Of a stretch of DNA of 64,000 bases, positions 46,213 to 55,854 are shown one piece after another (position 1 is the stretch's first letter; each line of letters opens with the position of its first letter). The stretch spans positions 24,415 to 88,414 of the forward strand of contig CAIKEU010000079.1 of the NCBI GenBank assembly GCA_903826575.1, given 5' to 3'. Source of the DNA: an uncultured bacterium (GTDB lineage: Bacteria > Actinomycetota > Actinomycetes > S36-B12 > CAIYMF01). The notes beneath the pieces are model-generated. The model saw only the letters and a program-made list of their open reading frames with translations, did no database searches and had not been told where the DNA came from. The position numbers were made by a program, and so were the translations under genes.

Positions 46213-46875
46213 ATGACTGCGACCGTCCCAATATTGACTTGGGTCGTGGTCATGCCTGTTAAACCTCTGATCCGAGCGAAAACTCGGCTCTCCACGCGGC
46301 CGGCGGGACAGCGACGCTCCCTCGTGCGTGCCTTCGCCTGGGATAGTGCCACAGCGGTTCTAGCCAGCGAGATGGTCACTGGTCTGGTGATGGTCACCGA
46401 CGATCCACTCATTCAAAGTGATGTCACAGGGTTGGGTGGGTCGTGGATCCCGGACGCTCCCGATGACGGCCTCAACGCGGCGCTGCGTCACGGTGAAGAG
46501 TACGTGCGACTCACGCACCCAGACAGCGCAATCGCGGTCGTTACGTGCGACGTACCAGCGCTGAAGACCGCTGAACTTGATGCAGCGTTGAAGGCGGCGG
46601 CGCAGGTCGACCGGGGGTACCTGAGCGATGCAGCCGGAACGGGAACCACATTCCTGACCGCCCACCCCGGTATAGCCCTCAATCCCACCTTCGGTGTGCG
46701 CTCCGCAGCGGCACACAAGGCTTCCGGGGCCACGCCACTTGAGTGTGGGGCTGTTCCTGGCTTACGCAGGGACGTCGACACCGAAATCGACCTATGGGAC
46801 GCACGGCGGCTTGGGGTGGGCGCTGCGACAGCACGCGTCATCGTCATGGACAGAGACGAAACCGACCGCGGCTAA
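46213..46875 (+). CDS. cofC: 2-phospho-L-lactate guanylyltransferase (coenzyme F420 synthesis)
   Basis: CofC-family nucleotidyltransferase of 220 residues making the guanylated lactate or phosphoenolpyruvate precursor of coenzyme F420. It shows VVVMPVKPLIRAKTRLS, the nucleotide-binding opening, then VMVTDDP, DDGLNAALRHG and VVTCDVPALKTAEL. The ATG at 46213 is used since the fold starts immediately after; the frame continues 28 codons upstream without support. It implies that this organism uses F420, as many actinobacteria do. FbiA/FbiB are not in this window. Confidence 0.88.
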   Translation: MTATVPILTWVVVMPVKPLIRAKTRLSTRPAGQRRSLVRAFAWDSATAVLASEMVTGLVMVTDDPLIQSDVTGLGGSWIPDAPDDGLNAALRHGEEYVRLTHPDSAIAVVTCDVPALKTAELDAALKAAAQVDRGYLSDAAGTGTTFLTAHPGIALNPTFGVRSAAAHKASGATPLECGAVPGLRRDVDTEIDLWDARRLGVGAATARVIVMDRDETDRG

Positions 46876-46939
46876 GCCGCACGTGTGATCCCAGGCTGAA
46901 CGGAATCGCCCAGCCACATCACGAGGTACCCCCCAAACG

Positions 46940-46978
46940 ACGTTGGGGCCGCATCCGTAATGGACACGACCCCAACGT
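46940..46978 (-). terminator. Hairpin between cofC and hupB
   Basis: Nine-base perfect arms ACGTTGGGG and CCCCAACGT surround a 21-base loop. It lies between convergent cofC and hupB, so it may act on both; on the minus strand it is followed by CGTTTGG, only a weak T-tract. Confidence 0.65.
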
Positions 46979-46993
46979 TGGAACTTTGAGCAA

Positions 46994-47386
46994 TTAGCGC
47001 TTTGCTGCGGCCTTCTTGGCCGGAGCGGCCTTCTTCGCGGCAACCTTCTTGGCTGGTGCTGCCTTCTTGGCCGGAGCGGCCTTCTTTGCAGCTGCCTTCT
47101 TGCCTGCAACGGCGTTCTTGAATTCGGCACCGGCACGGAACTTCGGAACCGAGGTCGCCTTGATCTTTACGGTTGCGCCGGTCTGCGGGTTGCGACCCAC
47201 GCGAGCAGCACGGTCTGCCTTCTCGAAAACGCCGAAGCCACTGATGGCCACCTTGTCGCCCTTGGCGACACTCTTGGTGATTTCATCGACGATTGCCTCG
47301 ATTGCTTCGCCAGCTGCCTTCTTGGTGATGTCAAGGCGGGCGGCGAGTCGATCGGTGAGCTCTGCCTTGTTCACGCTCTCTGCCAC
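46994..47386 (-). CDS. hupB: HU-like DNA-binding protein with Lys/Ala-rich tail
   Basis: Nucleoid-associated HU protein of 130 residues. Residues 1-90 are a complete HU domain (AESVNKAELTDRLAARL; AISGFGVFEKADRAARVGRNPQTG; VPKFRAGAEFKNAV). Residues about 95-130 are a basic tail of KKAAPAKKA-type repeats like that of mycobacterial HupB and histone H1, probably binding DNA and open to modification. The GTG at 47386 is chosen because GGAGGA lies seven bases upstream; the upstream extension has no support. Confidence 0.95.
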   Translation of the reverse strand: MAESVNKAELTDRLAARLDITKKAAGEAIEAIVDEITKSVAKGDKVAISGFGVFEKADRAARVGRNPQTGATVKIKATSVPKFRAGAEFKNAVAGKKAAAKKAAPAKKAAPAKKVAAKKAAPAKKAAAKR

Positions 47387-47569
47387 GATATTCCTCCACG
47401 AAAATGAACTAGACCTTTGTCTAGCAACGCCCTGAAACATAATCGCCACGGCAACAAATCGCAAAGCGGCGCGCCGTGATTTTCCTAACTCTCACAAGGA
47501 ATTCACGCGGATTGAGAACTAGTTATGGAACTTCACAAGCAGGTTGCGAAATTTGGGGAAAGAGGGTAG

Positions 47570-48157
47570 CTAGCGAGTTGTAGGCAGCCAGGACGGACGG
47601 CTGGCTTCGAACTCGGTGATTAACTCTTCGTGGCGCAAAGTCAAGCCAATGTCATCGAGGCCCTCAATCAAGCGCCATGCGGTGTAGTCGTCCACGTCAA
47701 AGGTGGCAACGAGGTGGCCGACACGCACTTCGCGAGCCGGAAGATCAACTGTGACCTCTGCCGTTGGATCAGCTTCGACGATGGCCCAAATCTGCTCGAT
47801 CACAGCTTCGTCAACGACCGCAGTGAGCAAACCGATCTTGCCACTGTTGCCACGGAAGATGTCTGCAAAGCGTGACGAGAGAACAACTCTGAAACCGTAG
47901 TCCTGTAACGCCCAGACCGCATGCTCACGTGATGAGCCGGTACCGAAATCTGGACCAGCGACGAGGACGCTGACATCTGAGTAGGTGGGGTCGTTGAGGA
48001 TGAAGTCAGGATCCTGACGCCATGCAGCAAAGAGTGCGTCCTCGAAGCCATGACGACTGATCCGCTTGAGGTACTCAGCGGGAATGATCTGGTCGGTATC
48101 GACATTGCTACGACGCAATGGCAAGGCATGACCGGTGTGAACAGTGAACTTTTCCAT
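47570..48157 (-). CDS. leuD: 3-isopropylmalate dehydratase small subunit
   Basis: LeuD, the swivel subunit of isopropylmalate isomerase, 195 residues. It has [20 protein letters not shown], the conserved [19 protein letters not shown] loop and [17 protein letters not shown]. It follows leuC by 16 bases. The enzyme acts in leucine synthesis and, with citramalate from CimA, can also serve the threonine-independent isoleucine route. Confidence 0.97.
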   Translation of the reverse strand: MEKFTVHTGHALPLRRSNVDTDQIIPAEYLKRISRHGFEDALFAAWRQDPDFILNDPTYSDVSVLVAGPDFGTGSSREHAVWALQDYGFRVVLSSRFADIFRGNSGKIGLLTAVVDEAVIEQIWAIVEADPTAEVTVDLPAREVRVGHLVATFDVDDYTAWRLIEGLDDIGLTLRHEELITEFEASRPSWLPTTR

Positions 48158-48173
48158 GATCGGTCCTTAATCC

Positions 48174-49586
48174 TTAAGCGTTCGACGCGACGAGGTCGGC
48201 AGGTGATGCCAGATGGCCAGCGACTGCCGTGGCAGCCGCGACCTGAGGTGAGACCAGGTGAGTACGTGAACCCGGGCCCTGACGTCCTTCGAAGTTTCGG
48301 TTGGACGTGGATGCACTGCGCTTACCGGGGGCCACCTTGTCGGCATTCATTGCCAAACACATTGAGCACCCAGCATTACGCCATTCAACGCCAGCCGCGG
48401 TGAAGATCTTGTCGAGACCCTCCGCTTCGGCTTGAAGACGAACGCGCACCGAACCTGGAACCACGATGGCAGTAACAGTCTCAGCGACCTGCCGACCGTC
48501 GAAAACTGCTGCAGCTTCACGCAAATCTTCGATACGACCATTCGTACAGGAACCGATGAAGACCGTGTCCACGGTGATTTCCTTCATCGGCGTACCCGCG
48601 GTCAGCCCCATGTATTCGAGCGCGCGCTCGATCGAGACCCGCTCATTCTCGTCACGTGCGTCATCTGGCGAAGGCACTGATGCCGAGAGCGGCAGGCCCT
48701 GGCCCGGATTGGTACCCCATGTGACGAACGGCGAAAGAGTCGAGGCATCAAGGGTGACAACCGCGTCGAAGGTTGCGTCGTCATCGGTGACGAGCGTCTT
48801 CCAGTACTCGACCGCGGTATCCCAATCTGCACCCTTAGGCGCATGCTCGCGCCCCTCAAGGTAATCGAAGGTGATCTGATCGGGAGCGATCAGGCCGGCG
48901 CGGGCACCTGCTTCGATCGACATATTGCACACCGTCATCCGAGCTTCCATCGACAATGCGCGAATCGCTTCACCGCGGTACTCAAGTACGTAACCCTGAC
49001 CACCGCCGGTACCGATCTTGGCAATGACAGCGAGGATGATGTCCTTACTCGTCACACCGTCGGGCAGAGTGCCTTCGATCTCGATGGCCATGGTCTTGAA
49101 AGGCTTGAGCGGCAACGTCTGCGTGGCGAGCACGTGCTCAACCTCGGAGGTACCGATGCCGAAGGCGAGAGCACCGAATGCACCATGTGTTGACGTGTGC
49201 GAGTCACCGCAGACGACCGTCATGCCTGGTTGCGTCAGACCCAACTGCGGGCCAACGACGTGAACGATGCCCTGCTCGATATTTCCAAGCGAGAAGATCG
49301 GCACGCCGAACTCGTCAGCGTTGATACGAAGTGCCTCGACCTGGGCGCGCGAAATCGGGTCGGCGATCGGCTTGTCAATATCGAAGGTCGGCACATTGTG
49401 ATCTTCGGTAGACAGGGTGAGATCGGGTCGACGCACCTGACGGTCGGCGCCACGCAGGCCATCGAATGCCTGCGGGCTGGTGACCTCATGGGTGAGGTGT
49501 AAGTCGATGTAGAGCAGATCAGGTTCGCCTTCAACGCGACGAACTACGTGTGCATCCCACACTTTTTCTGCGAGCGTCTTAGCCAT
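48174..49586 (-). CDS. leuC: 3-isopropylmalate dehydratase large subunit
   Basis: LeuC, the iron-sulfur subunit of isopropylmalate isomerase, about 470 residues. Cluster ligands are visible in [17 protein letters not shown] and in [10 protein letters not shown] (CxxC), and [22 protein letters not shown] is the aconitase signature. The ATG at 49586 ([13 protein letters not shown]) with GGAGA upstream is the start. It is divergent from the IclR-family regulator, with a palindromic operator candidate between them. Confidence 0.97.
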   Translation of the reverse strand: MAKTLAEKVWDAHVVRRVEGEPDLLYIDLHLTHEVTSPQAFDGLRGADRQVRRPDLTLSTEDHNVPTFDIDKPIADPISRAQVEALRINADEFGVPIFSLGNIEQGIVHVVGPQLGLTQPGMTVVCGDSHTSTHGAFGALAFGIGTSEVEHVLATQTLPLKPFKTMAIEIEGTLPDGVTSKDIILAVIAKIGTGGGQGYVLEYRGEAIRALSMEARMTVCNMSIEAGARAGLIAPDQITFDYLEGREHAPKGADWDTAVEYWKTLVTDDDATFDAVVTLDASTLSPFVTWGTNPGQGLPLSASVPSPDDARDENERVSIERALEYMGLTAGTPMKEITVDTVFIGSCTNGRIEDLREAAAVFDGRQVAETVTAIVVPGSVRVRLQAEAEGLDKIFTAAGVEWRNAGCSMCLAMNADKVAPGKRSASTSNRNFEGRQGPGSRTHLVSPQVAAATAVAGHLASPADLVASNA

Positions 49587-49607
49587 GATTGTCTCCGTCC
49601 AATTTGC

Positions 49608-49626
49608 CATCTCATATGTTGAGATG
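49608..49626. promoter_or_regulatory. Palindromic operator candidate between leuC and the IclR regulator
   Basis: A perfect inverted repeat CATCTCA-TATGT-TGAGATG (7-base arms, 5-base spacer) lies 22 bases upstream of the leuC start and 13 bases upstream of the regulator start. In Corynebacterium the IclR protein LtbR represses leuCD from the equivalent region, so this is the likely binding site, also allowing autoregulation. Confidence 0.6.
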
Positions 49627-49639
49627 TCAGTATCACTTC

Positions 49640-50359
49640 ATGGACAACTCTAGCGGAGTCGGCGTGCTCGACAAAGCCGCGGGTATCCTCGCTGCACTCG
49701 AAGCAGGACCACTCACCCTCGCGGGTTTGGTACAGGCCACCGGATTTGCTCGTCCCACGGCACATCGCCTTGCCACGGCTCTCGAACATCACCGACTCGT
49801 GGCCCGCGATCTGCAGGGGCGTTTCGTCCTTGGACCGCGTCTTTCCGAGTTGGCAACCGCCGCCGGCGAAGACCGCCTACTCGCAGCAGCTGGCCCGATC
49901 TTGACCACACTACGCGACACAACCGGTGAGTCGTGTCAGCTTTACCGTCGCCAAGGCGAACAGCGCATTTGTGTTGCCGCAGCGGAACGTCTCAGCGGCC
50001 TTCGTGACACTGTGCCGATCGGTGCAGTGCTGACAATGCACGCCGGATCAGCCGCCCAAGTCCTGCTGGCCTGGGAAGAGCCCGAGCGCATGCACCGCGG
50101 CCTCATGGGTGCGAAGTTCAGTGCCACCACGCTGGCCGGCGTCCGTCGTCGCGGTTGGGCTCAGAGCGTGGGCGAACGTGAGGCTGGGGTGGCATCGGTT
50201 TCAGCACCAGTGCGTGGGCCCGGCAACCGAGTCGTCGCCGCAGTCTCCGTCAGCGGCCCAGTAGAGCGCCTCGGCCGCGCGCCCGGCCGCCTGCACGCCC
50301 AAGCCGTTGTAACCGCGGCCGCCCGTCTCACCGAAGCTTTGCGCCGCGTCGCCACCTAG
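49640..50359 (+). CDS. IclR-family regulator (LtbR-like)
   Basis: IclR-type regulator of 239 residues: an N-terminal winged helix-turn-helix (AGPLTLAGLVQATGFARPTAHRLATALEHHRLV) and a C-terminal effector-binding domain (GESCQLYRRQGEQRICVAAAE; GWAQSVGEREAGVASVSAPVRG). Its divergent position next to leuCD matches LtbR of actinobacteria, a repressor of leucine (and in Corynebacterium tryptophan) genes. The ATG at 49640 is preferred because the upstream extension covers the operator. Confidence 0.88.
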   Translation: MDNSSGVGVLDKAAGILAALEAGPLTLAGLVQATGFARPTAHRLATALEHHRLVARDLQGRFVLGPRLSELATAAGEDRLLAAAGPILTTLRDTTGESCQLYRRQGEQRICVAAAERLSGLRDTVPIGAVLTMHAGSAAQVLLAWEEPERMHRGLMGAKFSATTLAGVRRRGWAQSVGEREAGVASVSAPVRGPGNRVVAAVSVSGPVERLGRAPGRLHAQAVVTAAARLTEALRRVAT

Positions 50360-50401
50360 GTTCCACAGACAGTGAGCCACCAACGCGAACTCATGAAACA
50401 A

Positions 50402-50436
50402 GTAAGCCCGCCACCATGACGGTGACGGGCGCTTAC
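50402..50436 (-). terminator. Terminator downstream of tRNA-Glu
   Basis: A long imperfect stem GTAAGCCCGCCACC / GGTGACGGGCGCTTAC with the loop ATGAC lies four bases after the 3' end of tRNA-Glu on the minus strand; a TTGTTTC stretch follows. It also lies at the end of the convergent IclR gene. Confidence 0.75.
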
Positions 50437-50439
50437 CTG

Positions 50440-50512
50440 TAGCCCCGACGGGATTCGAACCCGCGCTACCGCCTTGAGAGGGCGGCGTGCTAGGCCACTA
50501 CACAACGGGGCC
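50440..50512 (-). tRNA. tRNA-Glu (CTC)
   Basis: Complete 73-base tRNA cloverleaf on the minus strand. The acceptor arm GGCCCCG pairs with CGGGGCT, the anticodon arm GCCGC/GCGGT-like stem holds CTC in CCCTCTCAAG, and the T arm carries GGTTCGAATCC. No CCA is encoded. It lies downstream of tRNA-Gln and gltX, which charges tRNA-Glu. Confidence 0.95.
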
Positions 50513-50635
50513 GTGCTTTTCGTACGTGCTAGGCATCACGCGTGGCGGCGTGAATCAGCAAGAAGGTGTCGGTACCGACAACTCACCGCGACGTTTTGCG
50601 CGCCGGTGGTGCGTTTACGTGATCAACACGATCCG

Positions 50636-50707
50636 CTGGGGTACCAGGACTCGAACCTAGACTAACTGAACCAGAATCAGTTGGGCTGCCAATTACCCCA
50701 TACCCCA
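50636..50707 (-). tRNA. tRNA-Gln (CTG)
   Basis: Complete 72-base tRNA on the minus strand: acceptor TGGGGTA / TACCCCA with discriminator G, anticodon stem AACTGA/TCAGTT around TTCTGGT (anticodon CTG), and T loop GGTTCGAGTCC. No CCA is encoded. In most actinobacteria this tRNA is first charged with glutamate by gltX and then amidated. Confidence 0.95.
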
Positions 50708-50828
50708 AGGACGCCTATCGGGGTGAATCAGCGCCGCGAGAGATCATAGCCGTTGAAGGGACCCGCACCCAAACCGCACCCATCAGATGAGACGACGGTC
50801 TGTCCTTCACATCGCGATATCAGCGCTG

Positions 50829-52376
50829 CTAGGAGGCGGGAATTGCCTCAAGGGCCGCGGCCAGCCGTGCCGTTGAACGCTCGCGACCAAGCAATTCCAT
50901 CGATTCGAAGAGCGGTGGCGAAATGCGACTGCCCGTGACGGCAACGCGCACCGGACCAAAGGCGACCTTCGGCTTGAGCCCAAGACCGTCGATCAAGGCT
51001 GCACGCAACGCAGCCTCGATTGACGCATGATCGAATTCGGCTAAGCCCTCCACCGCATCGAGCGTGGACTGTAGGACGATGCGCGAATCGGCCGTCAGCA
51101 CCTTGTCGCGGTCGTCAGGGTTGAGAGTGAAGTCGGCCTCATCGACGAGCAGGAAGCGAAGCGACTCAGCCCCCTGTGAGAGCGTCTCCATACGTTCCTG
51201 AATCAGAGGTGAAGCGGCGTGAATCACTTCGCTCTGCGCAGGTGTGGGGTCGGCGACGATGATGCCGGCCGCCTTCAGGTACGGCGTGAGCCGCTCGGCA
51301 AGATCGTCGGCAGTGATGTGGCGAGTCCAGTCGCCGTTGATCGCTAGACACTTCTTCGGATCGAAGCGAGCCGGGTTCGGCTGCACCTTCTTGATGTCGA
51401 ACAGCGCCGCCATCTGACGAGGTGAGAAGAACTCAAGATCGTCACCGGGCGACCAGCCAAGAAGTGCCAAGTAGTTAAGCAGTCCTTCGGGCAGGTAGCC
51501 CTCCTCGCGATAGAGATTCAGCGAGCTTTGTGGATCGCGCTTGGAGAGTTTCTTGTTGCCCTCCCCCATAACATACGGGAGATGACCGAATAGCGGAGTC
51601 GTTCCGTCGCCAACACCAATCGCGGCCAACGCCTCGTACATGGCCAACTGCCGTGGCGTACTCGACAGCAGATCCTCGCCCCGAAGCACGTGCGTGATGC
51701 CCATCAGCGCATCGTCGACTGGATTTACCAGCGTGTAGAGCGGATCGCCGTTACCGCGCACGATGACGTAATCGGGAACATGCTCAGGCTCGAACGCCAC
51801 CTCACCACGGACGAGGTCGTCCCACATCCACGTCTTGGTGGGCATGCGAAGGCGAAGAACCGGCTCACGACCTTCGGCACGGAAAGCAGCTTTTTGCTCA
51901 TCGGTGAGATTGCGATCGGCGTTGTCGTAGCCCAGCTTGGGATCCTGGCCCGCTGCCTTACGTCGCTCTTCAACCTCATCGGGAGTACTGAAAGACTCGT
52001 AAGCCCAACCTGATTCGAAGAGTCGGCGCGCAACATCTGCGTAAATGTCCATGCGCTCGCTCTGACGATACGGCGCATGTGGTCCACCAAGCTCGGGGCC
52101 CTCGTCCCAATCCAAGCCAAGCCAGCTCAGCGCGCCAAGTAAGTCGTTGTACGACTCTTCAGAGTCGCGAGCAGCGTCCGTATCTTCGATGCGGAAGACG
52201 AAGGTGCCGCCCACGTGCCGGGCGTACGCCCAGTTGAACAGGGCCGTACGCACCATTCCCACATGCGGATTACCCGTCGGGGATGGGCAAAAGCGGACGC
52301 GGACCGGCGAAGACCCGGTAGCCGGCAGCTCTGGATTCTCGCTCACATCATGTGCACGTACTTCTTGCTCAGTCAC
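50829..52376 (-). CDS. gltX: Glutamate--tRNA ligase
   Basis: Class I glutamyl-tRNA synthetase, about 515 residues. The HIGH-like motif is [13 protein letters not shown] and the KMSKS-like motif is [26 protein letters not shown] is a typical GluRS segment. The GTG at 52376 overlaps the upstream hydrolase stop by eight bases; a GTG ten codons later is also possible. It is followed by genes for tRNA-Gln and tRNA-Glu, its likely substrates. Confidence 0.94.
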   Translation of the reverse strand: MTEQEVRAHDVSENPELPATGSSPVRVRFCPSPTGNPHVGMVRTALFNWAYARHVGGTFVFRIEDTDAARDSEESYNDLLGALSWLGLDWDEGPELGGPHAPYRQSERMDIYADVARRLFESGWAYESFSTPDEVEERRKAAGQDPKLGYDNADRNLTDEQKAAFRAEGREPVLRLRMPTKTWMWDDLVRGEVAFEPEHVPDYVIVRGNGDPLYTLVNPVDDALMGITHVLRGEDLLSSTPRQLAMYEALAAIGVGDGTTPLFGHLPYVMGEGNKKLSKRDPQSSLNLYREEGYLPEGLLNYLALLGWSPGDDLEFFSPRQMAALFDIKKVQPNPARFDPKKCLAINGDWTRHITADDLAERLTPYLKAAGIIVADPTPAQSEVIHAASPLIQERMETLSQGAESLRFLLVDEADFTLNPDDRDKVLTADSRIVLQSTLDAVEGLAEFDHASIEAALRAALIDGLGLKPKVAFGPVRVAVTGSRISPPLFESMELLGRERSTARLAAALEAIPAS

Positions 52377-53163
52377 GCAAAGCCACCCGGTTCGTAAGAG
52401 TTCCAATACCTTCAATAGTGACGCTTACGCGATCACCGTCGTTCAATGGGCCGACACCGGCTGGTGTGCCCGTGATGATCACATCACCTGGCAGCAGTGT
52501 CATGACATTGCTGATCCACGTCACCAGTTCAGGGATCCCGTGGACCATGAGCGACGTACGCGAGTCTTGCTTCAGCTCGCCATTAACACGGCACTGGATC
52601 CCGAGATCCGAGGCGTCAATGCCGGTAGTGATCCATGGACCGATCGGGCAGAAGGTGTCAAAGCCCTTCGCCCTCCCCCACTGGCCATCGGTCTTCTGCA
52701 GATCGCGAGCACTGACATCGTTGGCGCAGGTGTAGCCGAAGATCACATCGTTCACCCGATTACTCGGCACCTCGCGGCACAACCGACCAATGACGATCGC
52801 AAGTTCCGCTTCGTGCTCAACATGCTCGGACTGCGGCGGCAAATCAATACGATCCCCTGGGCCAATTACGGAGGTCGACGGCTTGAGGAAGATCATCGGC
52901 TCCGACGGAACCTCATTGCCCATCTCAGCGGCGTGCGCTGCGTAGTTGCGCCCTACGGCGATAATTTTGCTCGGAAGCATCGGCGCGAGAAGGCGCACTT
53001 CAGCAAATGGGATTGGCTTACCTACCGGATCGATCGACCCAAAGGGATGGGCATCGATTTGAGTGATTGTCGTGTCGGCTGATGGGATTCCTTCATCACC
53101 AAGATTGTCGATGACACCGAAGTTCACGACTCCGTCTGGGCCTGCATAACGCGCAATGTTCAC
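52369..53163 (-). CDS. Fumarylacetoacetate hydrolase family protein
   Basis: FAH-family protein of 264 residues, a group of C-C hydrolases, isomerases and oxaloacetate decarboxylases using Mg2+. Family motifs are [16 protein letters not shown], metal-binding [22 protein letters not shown] and [15 protein letters not shown]. The exact substrate cannot be read from sequence. It is translationally joined to gltX by an eight-base overlap, a common actinobacterial pairing. Confidence 0.9.
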   Translation of the reverse strand: MNIARYAGPDGVVNFGVIDNLGDEGIPSADTTITQIDAHPFGSIDPVGKPIPFAEVRLLAPMLPSKIIAVGRNYAAHAAEMGNEVPSEPMIFLKPSTSVIGPGDRIDLPPQSEHVEHEAELAIVIGRLCREVPSNRVNDVIFGYTCANDVSARDLQKTDGQWGRAKGFDTFCPIGPWITTGIDASDLGIQCRVNGELKQDSRTSLMVHGIPELVTWISNVMTLLPGDVIITGTPAGVGPLNDGDRVSVTIEGIGTLTNRVALRD

Positions 53164-53228
53164 GCCCTGAGCCTAGTTGCTTACTGTGTCGTCCGCGTAC
53201 ATAGGGACGCGCCCTACGGTCGCACCAA

Positions 53229-54821
53229 CTAGTCGTCCGAGAAAGTGCGTCCAGCCTTCATCAATCCATAAGCGACCGCGTCTTCCAGCGCGATCCACGA
53301 GGCCGCGATGACGTTCTCGTGGACTCCGACCGTCGTCCAATCGTCCTGCCCATCCGTCGTGCCGATCAGGACGCGGGTGACCGCATCAGTGCCCGTGACG
53401 CCTTCGAGAATGCGCACCTTGTAGTCGACGAGTTCGAGGGTCGCCAATTCGGGGAAGGCAGTGGCAAGACCTGCACGAAGAGCGTTGTCGAGTGCGTTCA
53501 CCGGACCGTTGCCTTCGCCGGTGGAAATAATTCGCACACCGCCCGCATGCACTTTCACCGTCGCCTCGCTCACGACCTGACCAGACGGCAACTGCTCGAC
53601 GATCGTGCGCCACGACTCGACGGTGAAGTGACGGCGTCGCTCACCGTTGATCTCATCGCGCATGAGTAACTCGAACGACGCGTCGGCTGCCTCGAACGTC
53701 CAGCCTGAGGCCTCGAGATCCTTGACTCGATCCACCACGCGGCCGAGGGCTTCGGAGTCGCCGGAAATGTCGATCCCGAGCTCGCGGCCCTTGAGTTCAA
53801 CGGACGCGCGTCCAGCCATCTCCGTCACCAGAACGCGCATGTCATTGCCGACCAGCTCTGGATCCATGTGGTTATAGAGATCTGCGTTGACCTTGAGCGC
53901 GCTGGCGTGCAGGCCCGCCTTGTGCGCGAATGAACTCACACCAACGAACGGCTGATGGGTATCTGCCGGGAGGTTGGCCATGTCAGCGAGCGCATGCGAG
54001 ACACGCACCATCTCGCGCAGCTTTCCGTCGGGAAGCACGCGCATATCGAGCTTGGTTTCCAGATTTCCGACAACGACGAAGAGATCTGCGTTACCGGTTC
54101 GTTCGCCGTAACCGTTCGCGGTGCACTGCACGTGCGTGGCGCCGGCCTCGACGGCGGCGATCGTATTCGCCACCGCACACCCGGTGTCGTCCTGACAGTG
54201 GATACCGATGCGTACGCCAGAGCGGGCCAGAACATTGGTGACGATCGCGTTGATGCGGCTCGGCAACATCCCGCCATTCGTGTCGCACAGGACGCCCACG
54301 GAAGCGCCAGCCTCAAACGCCTCAACGAGTAGGCGCACGCCGTAATCGGGGTCGCTGCGATAACCGTCGAAGAAGTGTTCGCAGTCGATAAAGACGCGTC
54401 GACCCTCGGCCACTAAATACGAGACGGTGTCGCGCACCATCGCGAGGTTTTCCTCCGGCGTCGTGCGCAACGCCTCGGTGACGTGCCGCACATCAGACTT
54501 TGCGACCAACGTGATCGCCGGCGTCTGTGCATCGAGCAGGGCCTGCACTTGCGGATCGTCCTGCACCGCGATGCCAGCCTTGCGGGTAGCCCCGAAGGCC
54601 ACCAACTGAGCATTGACGAGGTTCAGTTCCTCGCGAGCGCGGGCGAAGAACTCGGTGTCCTTAGGCAGTGCGCCTGGCCAACCACCCTCAATGAATCCGA
54701 CACCGAACTCATCAAGGAGCTTGGCCACAGCCAACTTGTCGTTGACCGAGTATGAAATTCCCTCACGTTGGGCACCATCGCGCAGCGTGGTGTCGTAAAC
54801 ATGGAATTCGTCGGTAACCAT
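53229..54821 (-). CDS. cimA: (R)-citramalate synthase
   Basis: Citramalate synthase condenses pyruvate and acetyl-CoA, opening the threonine-independent route to isoleucine. The 530-residue protein starts with FHVYDTTLRDGAQREGIS, has FGVGFIEGGWPGALPKD, the metal site IGIHCQDDTGCAVAN and a C-terminal LeuA-type regulatory domain. The TTLRDGAQREG form and the length point to CimA and not 2-isopropylmalate synthase, which is present separately. A leader peptide with adjacent Ile codons and a terminator precede it, supporting the isoleucine role. Confidence 0.92.
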   Translation of the reverse strand: MVTDEFHVYDTTLRDGAQREGISYSVNDKLAVAKLLDEFGVGFIEGGWPGALPKDTEFFARAREELNLVNAQLVAFGATRKAGIAVQDDPQVQALLDAQTPAITLVAKSDVRHVTEALRTTPEENLAMVRDTVSYLVAEGRRVFIDCEHFFDGYRSDPDYGVRLLVEAFEAGASVGVLCDTNGGMLPSRINAIVTNVLARSGVRIGIHCQDDTGCAVANTIAAVEAGATHVQCTANGYGERTGNADLFVVVGNLETKLDMRVLPDGKLREMVRVSHALADMANLPADTHQPFVGVSSFAHKAGLHASALKVNADLYNHMDPELVGNDMRVLVTEMAGRASVELKGRELGIDISGDSEALGRVVDRVKDLEASGWTFEAADASFELLMRDEINGERRRHFTVESWRTIVEQLPSGQVVSEATVKVHAGGVRIISTGEGNGPVNALDNALRAGLATAFPELATLELVDYKVRILEGVTGTDAVTRVLIGTTDGQDDWTTVGVHENVIAASWIALEDAVAYGLMKAGRTFSDD

Positions 54822-54878
54822 AAGAAATCCTTCGGCAGTTGATCAGGTCGAGCGATCGGACGGACGTGCACGTACATG

Positions 54879-54908
54879 AAAAAAGCCCCCCGCATGGGTG
54901 CGAGAGGC
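54879..54908 (-). terminator. Attenuator terminator before cimA
   Basis: On the minus strand GCCTCTCGCA, loop CCCA, TGCGGGGGGC forms a ten-base-pair stem (two G-U pairs) followed by TTTTTT. It lies 57 bases upstream of the cimA start, within its leader, so it must be read through for cimA expression. That position makes it an attenuator and not the terminator of another gene. Confidence 0.88.
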
Positions 54909-54938
54909 AGCGCGTCGGCGAATAATCGCGGACGCGCT
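54909..54938 (-). promoter_or_regulatory. Pause-type hairpin in the cimA leader
   Basis: Perfect eight-base arms AGCGCGTC / GACGCGCT, with an inner four-base stem GCGA/TCGC, directly precede the terminator. The 5' arm overlaps the last two bases of the leader-peptide stop codon, so a ribosome on the leader peptide would control whether it folds. An alternative anti-terminator pairing was not clear by eye. Confidence 0.65.
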
Positions 54939-54963
54939 AGTTAATGATCGAGCGGTACTGCAT
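54937..54963 (-). CDS. cimA leader peptide (Ile-Ile)
   Basis: Eight-residue open frame MQYRSIIN with adjacent Ile codons ATC ATT near its end, followed by TAG. It ends at the base of the pause hairpin and is followed by an intrinsic terminator. Two isoleucine codons directly before the stop are what a ribosome-mediated attenuator would need to sense charged tRNA-Ile. No Shine-Dalgarno sequence precedes the ATG; translation as a leaderless message, common in actinobacteria, is possible. Confidence 0.7.
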   Translation of the reverse strand: MQYRSIIN

Positions 54964-55050
54964 GTAAAGAGGATGCCACGAACTAGCCTCATTGCGATAG
55001 TCGGGGGCCGTTGAGTTCAACGTACGATCACGGCAACGTATTCTGTACCA

Positions 55051-55824
55051 GTGTCTGAACCCGCTGCCTCGAATGGCCTGACTGCGCTTCAGCGGGGAAT
55101 TCTGTTTGTCGGCGTTTTGGTCTTGGCGCTGGCCGGTATCGCGGTAGCCGCGAAGGTTATGAATGCGAGTGCGGCCTCGACCACACCGAACCCGACGGCG
55201 GTAGCTACAGCTGCAGACCCGACGACCCATCCGTCGCCGACCTCCACGCAGCTCGGCGCGTCAGAGCCAACCCTGGTCCTCGGGGATTCACTCGCGCTGG
55301 ACGTCTACCCGTACCTGGCGAATCTGCTGCCGGATCGCTACGTCTCGTATGTAGCCAAGGTTGGCCGTTCAACCGAGCAGATCGCCGCAGCACTAGCCGG
55401 GCAAGCCGATATCCCCAATGTGGTGATCGTGAGCGCGGGTACTAATGATTGGTCAGCTGCTGACTTCACTACGTCAGCGGAGAACATCATGAACATGATC
55501 GGTCCACACCGGTGCGTCGTATGGATGGACATTGCTCGCCCGCAGCGCAACGATCCGAATCTCGGGCTTCAGGAGCCTGCGAGTTCGATCAATACGGCGC
55601 TGGATGTACTGGCCACCGAGCACACAAACATTCATGTCGTTCGCTGGAGTGACATGGCAGCGAGTCACCCCGAATGGTTCGGCGTCGACGGTATCCATCC
55701 CAATGACGACGGCATCAAGGCACGCGCTCAGGCCATGGCCGATGCTGCCAAGGCATGTTCAGCTCTCAACCCCAGCGCACCAGTTGCATCTCAAGAAAGC
55801 CTGCCGCCAGACATCTTCAACTAG
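55051..55824 (+). CDS. SGNH/GDSL-family hydrolase, membrane-anchored
   Basis: Predicted exported SGNH hydrolase of 257 residues. Residues about 14-34 form one transmembrane helix, then a Thr/Pro/Ala-rich linker to about 72, then the hydrolase domain with block I LVLGDSLALD (Ser80), block III SAGTNDWSA and block V VDGIHPNDDG (Asp/His). Such domains act as cell-envelope esterases or deacetylases; the substrate is unknown. GTG start at 55051. It is divergent from cimA and convergent with ilvE. Confidence 0.85.
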   Translation: MSEPAASNGLTALQRGILFVGVLVLALAGIAVAAKVMNASAASTTPNPTAVATAADPTTHPSPTSTQLGASEPTLVLGDSLALDVYPYLANLLPDRYVSYVAKVGRSTEQIAAALAGQADIPNVVIVSAGTNDWSAADFTTSAENIMNMIGPHRCVVWMDIARPQRNDPNLGLQEPASSINTALDVLATEHTNIHVVRWSDMAASHPEWFGVDGIHPNDDGIKARAQAMADAAKACSALNPSAPVASQESLPPDIFN

Positions 55825-55854
55825 CGAACGTGCAGGTTGCTCAGCGAGACGAAA

